A stretch of 45,409 nt of DNA from Lachnospiraceae bacterium. GTDB taxonomy: Bacteria; Bacillota; Clostridia; Lachnospirales; Lachnospiraceae. The DNA lies in assembly GCA_022793375.1 (NCBI GenBank), contig JAAWCS010000024.1:1-45409 (forward strand). The letters run 5' to 3'. The translations under genes and the position numbers were made by a program. Below, in pieces: positions 38,529-45,409 of the stretch (positions are counted from its first letter, which is position 1; each line of letters opens with the position of its first letter). Under the pieces are notes generated by a model. That model was not told where the DNA came from. It ran no database searches and saw only the letters and a list, made by a program, of their open reading frames with translations.

Positions 38529-39455
38529 ATGATCGACGGAGACGTTTTAATCCGGGTGGAAATGCAGGTGCTTCTGTATTTTGCCATCGGGATGATCTTA
38601 AAAAAAATCCGGCTGGCCGGCCCGCAGGAGGACCAGTTCCTCTCAGAACTGCTTATGGGGCTGATCCTGCCCATGAATGTATTCGTGGCCTTCTACCAGC
38701 CTGCCTACGCCGACGAACTGGCCGCCGGCGGGCTTTTAATCCTCGCCGGCAGCCTTGTCGTCGTCATCGTGCTCCTGATCGCCCGCCTGCTGCCAAAACG
38801 AATTCCCCCCGGCAAAAAACGAATCGCCGAATACTGCATGTTAATTTCCAACGGCTCCCTGATCGGCATCCCGCTGATCGAGGCACTGTGCGGCGCAGCC
38901 GGCGTTTTTTATGCCAATATCTTCATGACGCCCACCCGCATTCTCTCCAACGTAGCCGGCCAGAGCTTCTTTGACGTCGAAAACCAGGAGAGCGGCTGGC
39001 GCGCAGGGCTGAAGTGCTCCCTCACCAATCCTCTGATCCTCGGCATGGCAGCCGGCTTTTTGCTCAACCAGCTGCACATCCCACTGCCGGTCCCTGTAAT
39101 GAATGTGTGCAGCGGCCTCGCGGACTGCATGAGCCCGCTGGCGCTGATCCTTGTGGGTTCTACTTTGTACGACGCTTTTTCACAGGTGACCCTTACGCAT
39201 ATGTTCTCCCTGCCGATTTTTTTAATCAGCCTCTTCCGCCTGCTGGCTGCGCCCTGCCTGACCTTTTTGGCCTGCGTAGCCCTCGGGCTTGACGGCACGC
39301 AGCGGATCGCCGCCGTCTTAGTCAACGCTACCCCGGTTGCCAGCACCGCCGTTATTTTTTGCCAGAAGTACCACGGAGATATCCGTTTTACAAGCACCTG
39401 CGTCTTTATCTCTACCATATTGTCTTTTATAACCTTATGGCTGGTTCGTTTTTAG
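38529..39455 (+). CDS. AEC-family (auxin efflux carrier-like) transporter
   Basis: The 308-residue product has about ten membrane helices arranged in two halves, as in AEC/malate permease proteins. Conserved parts are LLMGLILPMNVFVAFYQP, EYCMLISNGSLIGIPLIEAL and MSPLALILVGSTLY near the end of the second repeat. Such carriers move organic anions. ATG 38529 lies 2 bases after the GH1 stop with little ribosome binding site, so translation is probably coupled. It may export a product of the glycoside pathway or import the substrate. A 38-base relic of a similar gene lies at 41004-41041. Confidence 0.85.
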   Translation: MIDGDVLIRVEMQVLLYFAIGMILKKIRLAGPQEDQFLSELLMGLILPMNVFVAFYQPAYADELAAGGLLILAGSLVVVIVLLIARLLPKRIPPGKKRIAEYCMLISNGSLIGIPLIEALCGAAGVFYANIFMTPTRILSNVAGQSFFDVENQESGWRAGLKCSLTNPLILGMAAGFLLNQLHIPLPVPVMNVCSGLADCMSPLALILVGSTLYDAFSQVTLTHMFSLPIFLISLFRLLAAPCLTFLACVALGLDGTQRIAAVLVNATPVASTAVIFCQKYHGDIRFTSTCVFISTILSFITLWLVRF

Positions 39456-39474
39456 AAAATAAAAGGAGTCCTTT

Positions 39475-40920
39475 ATGAAAACAATCCTTGTTGCTAAATT
39501 TGTTCTTGAAGCCAACGAACATGTCCCCATGAAATGCTGCCATAAAAACGTTGCGATCTCCTACGGGCAGAAGGCCTTGTCCCATATGCAGATGGGCGAC
39601 GTATTTGACGATCCGGACAGCCGGGTGATTCCGGTGATTTGCGCCGACGCCGCCTGCAGCGGCGTCATGACCCGAAGCTGCTTCGACTTCATTGAGCAGG
39701 CTGTCCTCGCAGCCGTGTCCGAGCATCTAAAGGAACTCGACGGCATCTATCTTCATCTGCACGGCGCAAGCTATGTAGAGGGAATCGGCTCCGGCGACCA
39801 TCACATGGTTGCCGCTATCCGGGAGCTGGTCGGGCCTTATTTTCCGGTCGCCGTATCCTGCGACCCCCACGGCAACCTGACCGAAGCCTATGTACATAAC
39901 ACGACCTTTCTGCGCAGTTACCGCGAATCGCCGCATACAGATATCGCCGCTACCGTACAGCGCACCTGCCGCACTCTGCTTGACCTGATCAGCCGCCCGC
40001 GCTCTGTTACGCCGGTTTACCGCAAGCTGCCGCTGATTTTGGGCGGCGAACAAAGTGTTTCCGCCGATGAACCGGTACGCTCGATCAACCGCTATATGGA
40101 TGATCTGGAAAAAGATCCGCGCATCCTGAGCGCATCGTGGCATGTAGGTTACCTGCGCCATGACTGCCCCGAGGCCGGCTGCGGCATTGTCGTCGTCCCG
40201 AACGATGCCGCCAGCCGCGCTTATGCCGAAGAGGCGGCCGACCGACTGGCTTCCTTTATCTGGGAACGCAGGCATGAATTCCACTATACCGGCATCACCG
40301 CCGCCCCGGAGGAGGCGCTGCAGATGGCACTCTCCTGCGACGGCAAACCCGTCTTTTTAACTGACTCCGGCGACAATGTCACCTCCGGCGCCATGGGCGC
40401 CAATACATCCCTGCTGCGTCAGGTGCTCGCCCTGCCTGAGCTGTCCAAACGCTTCCTTTTTGCCGCTGTCAACGATCCTGCTGCCTGCCATTTCCTGCTT
40501 ACCCAGCCAATCGGCACGACAACAAATATTACGCTGGGAATGGGCGCGGACGCTCACAGCGCGCCGATCCCTTTAACCGTGACCGTCCGCTATAAAGGCA
40601 CACAGGAAGGAACGCATATGTATGGAGAACATGGAGATTACGGCGACCTCGTCACCGTATCCGCAGCGGGAAAACCGATCGACATCGCTATTACCGACAA
40701 CAATCATTCCTTCGTCGAAAAGCACCAAATCGACGCTTGCGGCGTGGCTTGGGACGATTACGACGTCATTATCGTCAAGCAGGGCTACATTCACCCGGAG
40801 CTTAAAGAAAAAGGCGCTTTAAGCATCATGGCCCTAACCGACGGTGCTACGCCGCAAAACACCCGGCTGATCCCCTTCAAACGGATTATGCGGCCCATGT
40901 ATCCCCTTGACGACATCTGA
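39475..40920 (+). CDS. M81 (MlrC-like) metallohydrolase, paralog 3
   Basis: This 481-residue protein has metal ligands D130 and H132 in CDPHGNLT and H154 in SPHTDI. It has LGGEQSVSADEPVRSIN, FLTDSGDNVTSGA and an ending RPMYPLDDI. It is close to paralog 2 across most of the chain, yet it is encoded in the opposite operon. An insert around GTHMYGEHGDYGD (about 379-391) distinguishes it. AAAAGGAGTCC precedes the ATG. It is the last gene of the rightward operon and is followed by a terminator. Confidence 0.9.
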   Translation: MKTILVAKFVLEANEHVPMKCCHKNVAISYGQKALSHMQMGDVFDDPDSRVIPVICADAACSGVMTRSCFDFIEQAVLAAVSEHLKELDGIYLHLHGASYVEGIGSGDHHMVAAIRELVGPYFPVAVSCDPHGNLTEAYVHNTTFLRSYRESPHTDIAATVQRTCRTLLDLISRPRSVTPVYRKLPLILGGEQSVSADEPVRSINRYMDDLEKDPRILSASWHVGYLRHDCPEAGCGIVVVPNDAASRAYAEEAADRLASFIWERRHEFHYTGITAAPEEALQMALSCDGKPVFLTDSGDNVTSGAMGANTSLLRQVLALPELSKRFLFAAVNDPAACHFLLTQPIGTTTNITLGMGADAHSAPIPLTVTVRYKGTQEGTHMYGEHGDYGDLVTVSAAGKPIDIAITDNNHSFVEKHQIDACGVAWDDYDVIIVKQGYIHPELKEKGALSIMALTDGATPQNTRLIPFKRIMRPMYPLDDI

Positions 40921-40933
40921 TCCGTATTATAAA

Positions 40934-40968
40934 GAAGGGTACCCTGTCTGCTCCGGGTATCCTTTTTT
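40934..40968 (+). terminator. Terminator after the rightward operon
   Basis: AAGGGTACCC and GGGTATCCTT pair (one G-U pair) across CTGTCTGCTCC-like loop bases, followed by six T residues. Confidence 0.85.
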
Positions 40969-41003
40969 CATACGGCCGGATGGCATGGAGAACGACCGGG
41001 CCA

Positions 41004-41041
41004 GCCGTCATTTTCTGCCAGAAGTACCACGAAGGTATCCG
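41004..41041 (+). pseudogene. Relic of an AEC transporter gene
   Basis: Thirty-eight bases encoding AVIFCQKYHEGIR match the AEC gene at 39348-39385 (AVIFCQKYHGDIR) at 34 of 38 positions by eye. No flanking AEC sequence remains. It lies in the 320-base gap between paralog 3 and the histidine kinase gene, which otherwise holds the terminator and no gene I can support. Confidence 0.7.
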
Positions 41042-41240
41042 CAGCCAAAGGGAACCGATCGCTATACACTGGCGTTTGGCCCCGCCCCGCACCTTTCTTT
41101 GCAGGGGTATGGTCAAGCGCATGAAAATGTGATACACTCAGTCCACAGAAAATTTTTCGGGACCAAAAAGCAGTGCGCCGCCGCCTATACCCGCCAGGCC
41201 GCGCTGCAGTTGCCGCGCCGGAACGATTCTGTAAAACACC

Positions 41241-42596
41241 ATGAAAGAGACCGATACCGCTATGCCGCTGCTTCAAAATCTTTTGTTTGGATTCCTGGAT
41301 ACTTTGACCGGGCACCTGATGTTAGTCTCATATCTGATGGCTGTGACCGATGAACAGGCTGTATGGAAAAGGCTGAAGCGACTGCCTCCGCTTCTCTTGT
41401 CACCCTTGATTGCCTCCTTGCTTTCCATCTGGCTGTATGCTGTCCAGGAATTTAATATATTCCGATATTTCGCCGGCTCCTTTGCCATCCTTGCCATGTG
41501 TGTCGTATGGGTGATGTGGGCATGGCGATGGGACTTCTGGCGCGCTTCCTCCGCTGCCTGCATGGCCGGCATTTTGCAGGTGGCTTCCTCTGCCCTTGCG
41601 CAGACCAGATTCCTGGTATTTCCCTCCGGTCTGCAATCGGAGCTTGCGGCGATGGCCCTCGTCCTGCTTTTTTCCATAGCGTCTGCCGCCTTGCTGAGAC
41701 GCTTTCGCTTCGGCGCCTGGTTTCGACTGCTGCTGGAGGACCGCTCCAGCCCTCGTCGAACAACCGTGCTCATCTTTGCGCTGGAAATTTCAATGGAAAC
41801 CTTTTTGATTCTTCAAAATGGCGTTCAGGATCAATATCTTGCAGCGTATTATATTTTAGTGATTGTGCTGGTGTTGGTAATCATGGGGCTGCTTGTCTAT
41901 TTGGCTCATTGGTTTGACGACAGCCGGACGCTTCAGATGCAGCGGGATATCATTGCCCAGCAAAAGCTTTATGAGCAAAGCCTGGAGGAGATTCGCCAGG
42001 AGGTACGTTCCTTCCGGCATGACTACAAAAATCTCCTGGCCGGCCTGTCCCAGCAGGTGGAGGAAGGCCGGCTGCAGGCGTTGCGGTCCACCTTGGCGGA
42101 ATTGGACACCGGCTTTGACCGGCGCCTGGGCGAAAAAATCCAGCGATCTGTTCCCATTGGCAATCTGCGGATTCCTCAGGTGCGCAGCCTTTTATTGAGT
42201 AAGCTCACCGATATGCAGAAGAAGGGCGTGGAGTATCGCCTGGAGGTCCTCTATCCCGTAGAGGAGGTAAATATGGACATATGGGATTTTATCCGCTGCC
42301 TGGGCATACTGGCGGACAATGCCATAGAAGCTGCGCTGGAAACCGAACATCCCTGGGTGGAAATCCTCCTGCTGGCTCAGGGACCGCGAATGTTTCTGCG
42401 GGTGTCCAACTCTTATGCCAATTGCCTTGATCCGGGAAAAATATGGGACGAGGGCTGGTCTACCAAGGGAGCGGGCCGGGGACTGGGGCTGGCTGGTTAC
42501 CAGCGTATTTTGAAGAATTATCCCCATGCTTCCCCCTGTACCAGCTGGGAAAACGGGGTGTTTGTGCAGGAATTGACGGTGGAGGACAGACCATGA
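41241..42596 (+). CDS. AgrC-like sensor histidine kinase, GHKL type
   Basis: The 451-residue product has about six N-terminal membrane helices (to about residue 225), then a coiled segment (LQMQRDIIAQQKLYEQSLEE). The phospho-acceptor is H260 in SFRHDYKNLL, the N-box is at N360 in LADNAIEAA, and the glycine box is STKGAGRGLGLAGY. This is the HPK10/GHKL type used for peptide sensing. The start is not certain: ATG 41241 and ATG 41262 are both possible and neither has a strong ribosome binding site. The response regulator overlaps its stop by ATGA. No agrB or agrD-like gene is seen nearby. Confidence 0.88.
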   Translation: MKETDTAMPLLQNLLFGFLDTLTGHLMLVSYLMAVTDEQAVWKRLKRLPPLLLSPLIASLLSIWLYAVQEFNIFRYFAGSFAILAMCVVWVMWAWRWDFWRASSAACMAGILQVASSALAQTRFLVFPSGLQSELAAMALVLLFSIASAALLRRFRFGAWFRLLLEDRSSPRRTTVLIFALEISMETFLILQNGVQDQYLAAYYILVIVLVLVIMGLLVYLAHWFDDSRTLQMQRDIIAQQKLYEQSLEEIRQEVRSFRHDYKNLLAGLSQQVEEGRLQALRSTLAELDTGFDRRLGEKIQRSVPIGNLRIPQVRSLLLSKLTDMQKKGVEYRLEVLYPVEEVNMDIWDFIRCLGILADNAIEAALETEHPWVEILLLAQGPRMFLRVSNSYANCLDPGKIWDEGWSTKGAGRGLGLAGYQRILKNYPHASPCTSWENGVFVQELTVEDRP

Positions 42597-43357
42597 TCGG
42601 CATTTATCTTTGCGACGACGAATACGCGGTTCGTAAACAGCTTCAGACCGCCCTGGAGCGGAAAATTTTGATGGAAAATTATGATATGAAGGTGGTATGC
42701 AGCGCCGCCAATGCAAAAGAGCTGTTAGATGCGGCGGAAAACGGCAGGCGTGGAATCTACTTTTTGGACGTGGAATTAAAAGACGAAGAGTGGGACGGCT
42801 TCCGGCTGGGGCAGGAATTGCGGCGGCGGGACCCTCACGGCACGCTGGTTTACATTACCGGCCACAGCGATTTGGCATGGCGCACCTTTCAATATCACCT
42901 GGAAGCGTTTGACTATATCCAAAAGGAGCCGGGGCAGATCGGGGCGTCCGCTGCGCGGTGTTTGGGCGAGATCCATACACGTCTGCTGGCACAACGCCGG
43001 GACCCGGCGGAGATATTCACATTGCGGACCGGGGAAACTGTACGCCACGTCCCTCTGAAGGATATCCTCTTTTTTGAAACCGGCTCCCTTCCCCACCATG
43101 TTTTACTCCATACAGCCGGCAGCCGAATGGATTTTTTAGGCAGTCTGGGCGAACTGGAAATCCAGCTGGGAGAACGCTTCCTCCGCACGCACCGGGCCTA
43201 TCTGGTGGCTGTAGATAAGATCGAGGAAACCGATTTGAAACACAACAAGCTGTGGGTCGGCGGCCATGCCTGTCTGCTTTCCCGTGCCGGGAAAGCGGCG
43301 CTTCGCAAACGGCGGGAGATGGCCGGGGATGTTTTCTCTGATTCTATTTCCATTTAG
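42593..43357 (+). CDS. LytTR-family (AgrA-like) response regulator
   Basis: The 254-residue product has a receiver domain, IYLCDDEYAVRKQL, with phosphorylation site D59 in IYFLDVEL and YITGHSDLAWRTF. A C-terminal LytTR DNA-binding domain follows (LKDILFFETGSLPHHVLLH, ERFLRTHRAYLVAVDKIEE). It is translated with the kinase through the ATGA overlap, after GGAGGAC. It should respond to the signal of the kinase and bind direct repeats at target promoters, none of which I could identify here. Confidence 0.9.
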   Translation: MIGIYLCDDEYAVRKQLQTALERKILMENYDMKVVCSAANAKELLDAAENGRRGIYFLDVELKDEEWDGFRLGQELRRRDPHGTLVYITGHSDLAWRTFQYHLEAFDYIQKEPGQIGASAARCLGEIHTRLLAQRRDPAEIFTLRTGETVRHVPLKDILFFETGSLPHHVLLHTAGSRMDFLGSLGELEIQLGERFLRTHRAYLVAVDKIEETDLKHNKLWVGGHACLLSRAGKAALRKRREMAGDVFSDSISI

Positions 43358-43446
43358 GAAGCTTTGCTGTTCGTTTGGGAAATTTGCGCCACGCGGCCGG
43401 CTGTGTGTGGTACCTGACTTCCGTCGTTTCTCCCAAAACCTAGTAC

Positions 43447-43794
43447 TCAGAAGTCAAGCAGCATGCCGTTTTGGAAGAAATTTTCGACTTCCTTTTTGGA
43501 CAAATACAAGGCATCCAGAGTTGTCAATCCCGTCAGCTTTTTGACTTTTTCGTTGACAGCCTGGTTTCTGGATATGTTGAGGTAAGTGTCTTTTTCTACT
43601 TTTACTACCCGGAAGTCGCGCATAAAGTGAATCAGATCGTAGGAATGGATTTCGTTTTTGAACACTTTGATTTCTAATACTCTTAAAAGAAACAAGCTAA
43701 GGTAGCAGATTAAAAAATGCCCATAGATTGTTTCTTTTTTTTGCACATAAACCGGACGTGCATCTAAATAAGACTTTGTGATCCGGAAAGATTC
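43447..43794 (-). pseudogene. C-terminal remnant of an IS1634-type transposase
   Basis: On the minus strand the frame from about 43794 reads ESFRITKSYLDARPVYVQ, KKETIYGHFLICYLSLFLLR and on through FMRDFRVVKVEKDTYLNI. This is the end of a DDE transposase of the IS1634/IS4 group, which carries F-R-x-x-K-x-x-x-x-x-R-P-V-Y ahead of a GHFLICYLSL helix. Most of the gene and both element ends are missing. Base composition is AT-richer than in the neighbouring operons. It marks an old insertion. Confidence 0.75.
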
Positions 43795-43845
43795 TGGGGA
43801 ATTGCACGGGGAACTCTTTCTTTTAATGAGGATGAATTTCTTGAT

Positions 43846-44145
43846 ATGGAAAAAGCTTCTTCTCTCCTTTGCAGCAACTGCCTGAATCAGGTCATGGAAG
43901 ACGGCTCCATCGCGGAACCTACCGGCATGTGTGTAATTGATTTTTATAACAATAAAATAAGGATGCTTCAGAAAAATATTACAGCTTTTCAGTTTGATGA
44001 TTATTATGTTTTCTGCAGATCAAGGGAACGTCAGACAGACGACATCACTCTGGAGATGGATCTTCTGATATTCTACTGTCCAAAAGGTATTGGGAATAAG
44101 CCTATACCTTTTCTATATAGCTGTGAAACAATTTTCAAACTGTAA
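43846..44145 (+). CDS. Small protein of unknown function, possibly 5'-truncated
   Basis: The 99-residue frame (MEKASSLLCSNCLNQVMEDG, then CVIDFYNNKIRMLQKNITAF and YYVFCRSRERQTDDITLEMD) matches no family I can name. It contains C-x2-C, and alternating hydrophobic strands suggest a small beta-rich fold. The frame stays open upstream to 43768, overlapping the transposase remnant, so its true 5' end may be lost. A weak GAGGA lies 13 bases before ATG 43846. A strong promoter follows it directly. Confidence 0.45.
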   Translation: MEKASSLLCSNCLNQVMEDGSIAEPTGMCVIDFYNNKIRMLQKNITAFQFDDYYVFCRSRERQTDDITLEMDLLIFYCPKGIGNKPIPFLYSCETIFKL

Positions 44146-44174
44146 CTGACAAACCAGCGACAACATGCTATAAT
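44146..44174 (+). promoter_or_regulatory. Promoter of the Rpn-type gene
   Basis: CTGACA (44146-44151) and a perfect TATAAT (44169-44174) have a 17-base spacer, about 80 bases before the gene. Confidence 0.75.
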
Positions 44175-44255
44175 ATGAAAAAGGGGATGGCACCCATGTA
44201 AATTATGGCAGACAGGCACTGGAAACCCTATAAATAAATTTGCACGGAGGATATA

Positions 44256-45119
44256 ATGTCAGAAGGAATTGCATACCAGAACAAGGATATTCTGTTTAAG
44301 ATCCTTGGCCAGACCTATAAAGAAAAAAGCTTTGTGGCATACGGAATTGATCTCCCACCTATCCGGGAACTGCTTCCGACAGATCTGCCAAAGATTGCAG
44401 CAAATGAAAAAAGCATCGATAACCTATTTTTGCTGGAAGATGGCACTTATGCGATTGTAGATTACGAATCGGTATACAAAAAATCGAATAAAATCAAATA
44501 TCTGAATTATATCGCACGGGTAATGGAAAAATACTTTAAGGAAGATGAGGCATTCAGCCTGCGCCTGATTGTTATCTACACTGGCGATGTAAAAAGTGCA
44601 GAACCAACGCTTGAAACGGACTGTCTTACCCTGCGTACCGAGCAGGCTTTCCTGTCTCACATAGACGGTGAAGCAGCTTTCCATGAGATTCAGGGGAAAC
44701 TCCAGTCCGGCATTCCTTTAGCAAATGATGACCTGATGCGGCTGGTGATCCTGCCGCTTACGGTTCCCGGTATGGAAGGGAAGCAGAAGATGCTGGAGAG
44801 GATCGTTGATCTGGCTGAACAGATACCGAACGAAGGACAGCGGATTTTTACCCTTTCCGGCGTAATCGTAGCAAGTGACAAATTCATCAACAGGGAATAT
44901 CTGGATCAAATAAGGAGGCGGATCAACATGACACAGTTAGGTCAACTTTATGAGAAGGAAAAAATTGAATATGGTAATCAAAAAATACGGGAAACTTCTA
45001 TAAAAGAAAGAAATGAAATGGCTTTAAGAATGCTGAATCGTAATATGGATATTATTGATATTATGGAAGTTACTGGTTTGACTGAAAATGAACTTCTTCG
45101 CCTTCAGAACGAAAAGTAA
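44256..45119 (+). CDS. Rpn-family recombination-promoting nuclease/putative transposase
   Basis: The 287-residue product resembles Rpn/PD-(D/E)XK proteins. It starts NKDILFKILGQTYKEKSFVA and has a nuclease-like core around NLFLLEDGTYAIVDYES, followed by KIKYLNYIARVMEKYFKED. The helical end carries the short repeat-type tail DIIDIMEVTGLTENELLRL. Known RpnA proteins cut DNA and promote recombination. The V-D-Y-E-S strand stands where H-x-E-F-Q-T usually occurs, so catalytic activity is uncertain. CACGGAGGATATA precedes the ATG. It lies in an AT-rich segment beside a transposase remnant, which points to transfer. Confidence 0.8.
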   Translation: MSEGIAYQNKDILFKILGQTYKEKSFVAYGIDLPPIRELLPTDLPKIAANEKSIDNLFLLEDGTYAIVDYESVYKKSNKIKYLNYIARVMEKYFKEDEAFSLRLIVIYTGDVKSAEPTLETDCLTLRTEQAFLSHIDGEAAFHEIQGKLQSGIPLANDDLMRLVILPLTVPGMEGKQKMLERIVDLAEQIPNEGQRIFTLSGVIVASDKFINREYLDQIRRRINMTQLGQLYEKEKIEYGNQKIRETSIKERNEMALRMLNRNMDIIDIMEVTGLTENELLRLQNEK

Positions 45120-45144
45120 CTGTATCATATCGACAAGCGATTCG

Positions 45145-45164
45145 GGGGAAGTGAACGCTTCTCC
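45145..45164 (+). terminator. Weak terminator-like hairpin after the Rpn-type gene
   Basis: GGGGAAG-tgaacg-CTTCTCC forms a 7-bp stem with one G-U pair, followed by TGATTT rather than a clean T-run. Confidence 0.4.
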
Positions 45165-45181
45165 TGATTTCATCCCCATAA

Positions 45182-45355
45182 GGAGAGAGCAAAAAAACTG
45201 AAAGGTTTGATGACAGGGAGTTTATCCGTGAGGAACTTTTGGTATTTAGGGCTGTGGAGTTCATCATGGGCCCACTGCTTAAGAGGAATGTATCTGCAAA
45301 TAAAAAGAATGAGCCAGCAAATTTGCTGATATTGTTCTTGAATGATTTTAAGTAA
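45182..45355 (+). other. Possible remnant reading frame at the right end
   Basis: From 45182 a frame without a start codon reads KKTERFDDREFIREELLVF, RAVEFIMGPLLKRN and ends at TAA 45353-45355. It reads like protein-coding sequence but I recognise no family. Nothing else is seen in this end region except a promoter at 45338-45367. Confidence 0.25.
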
Positions 45356-45367
45356 ATATAGTATAAT
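45338..45367 (+). promoter_or_regulatory. Promoter for a gene beyond the right edge
   Basis: TTGAAT (45338-45343) and TATAAT (45362-45367) have an 18-base spacer. Any gene it serves lies outside the window. Confidence 0.5.
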
Positions 45368-45409
45368 GTTATCCATAAAGCAATGATTTACCTTTCGTAT
45401 TTTGTTGAG

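Noticed and set aside
40907..41353. A 148-codon plus-strand frame between paralog 3 and the kinase
   Set aside because: It crosses a terminator and an AEC relic in a different frame and has no family resemblance.

Overview
The window reads as chromosome of a fairly GC-rich Gram-positive anaerobe, most likely a gut-type Clostridia (Lachnospiraceae-like). This rests on AGGAGG-type ribosome binding sites, sigma-A-type promoters with 17-bp spacers, a GlpP/GlpK glycerol system with an anaerobic FAD/[2Fe-2S] dehydrogenase, PTS and phospho-glycosidase genes, and a soluble fumarate-reductase-like flavoprotein. Most of the window is GC-rich. The last 2 kb (from about 43.4 kb) is clearly more AT-rich and carries a transposase remnant and an Rpn-type nuclease gene. 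I saw no rRNA, tRNA or CRISPR array.

Layout. 0-8 kb: a 5'-truncated flavoprotein reductase; a cytoplasmic BMP-type ligand-binding protein with a ParB-like N-terminal part, next to a metallophosphoesterase; an AAA-ATPase/PD-(D/E)XK protein; a bcp-yaaA peroxide-stress pair. 8-13.6 kb: a glycerol/glycerol-3-phosphate operon (two FAD oxidoreductases, a DUF1667 protein, GlpP, GlpK) behind a strong promoter and a terminator-type leader hairpin that GlpP probably antiterminates. 13.6-22.5 kb: a flavodoxin-like protein with a perfect operator palindrome, a DUF1848 protein, then a decayed carbohydrate region. In that region an AlbA_2-type gene has lost its start, a PRD-regulator N-terminus is joined to the C-terminal two thirds of a GH1 gene, and an MFS gene has an internal deletion; intact GDPD and GH2 genes stand beside them. 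22.6-26.9 kb: a HipBA toxin-antitoxin pair and larE-larB-larC, the nickel-pincer cofactor genes, without larA. 26.9-27.6 kb: a DUF1275 membrane protein.

27.8-40.9 kb is the most unusual part. It is a divergent locus with a DeoR-type regulator, one PTS EIIBC, two GH1 enzymes with phospho-glycosidase signatures, three paralogous M81/MlrC-family metallohydrolases, an M24-fold protein whose metal ligands look replaced in a creatinase-like way, an AEC transporter and a small membrane protein. The EIIBC promoter carries two TTTGTTCG-type boxes, and a related box lies in the deoR promoter. I infer a catabolic system that imports and phosphorylates a beta-glycoside, cleaves it, and then processes an amide- or peptide-like aglycone with the M81 and M24 enzymes. 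The substrate cannot be read from sequence.

41-45.4 kb: an AgrC/AgrA-like two-component pair without a visible peptide gene, an IS1634-type transposase tail, an unknown small ORF and an Rpn-family nuclease gene.
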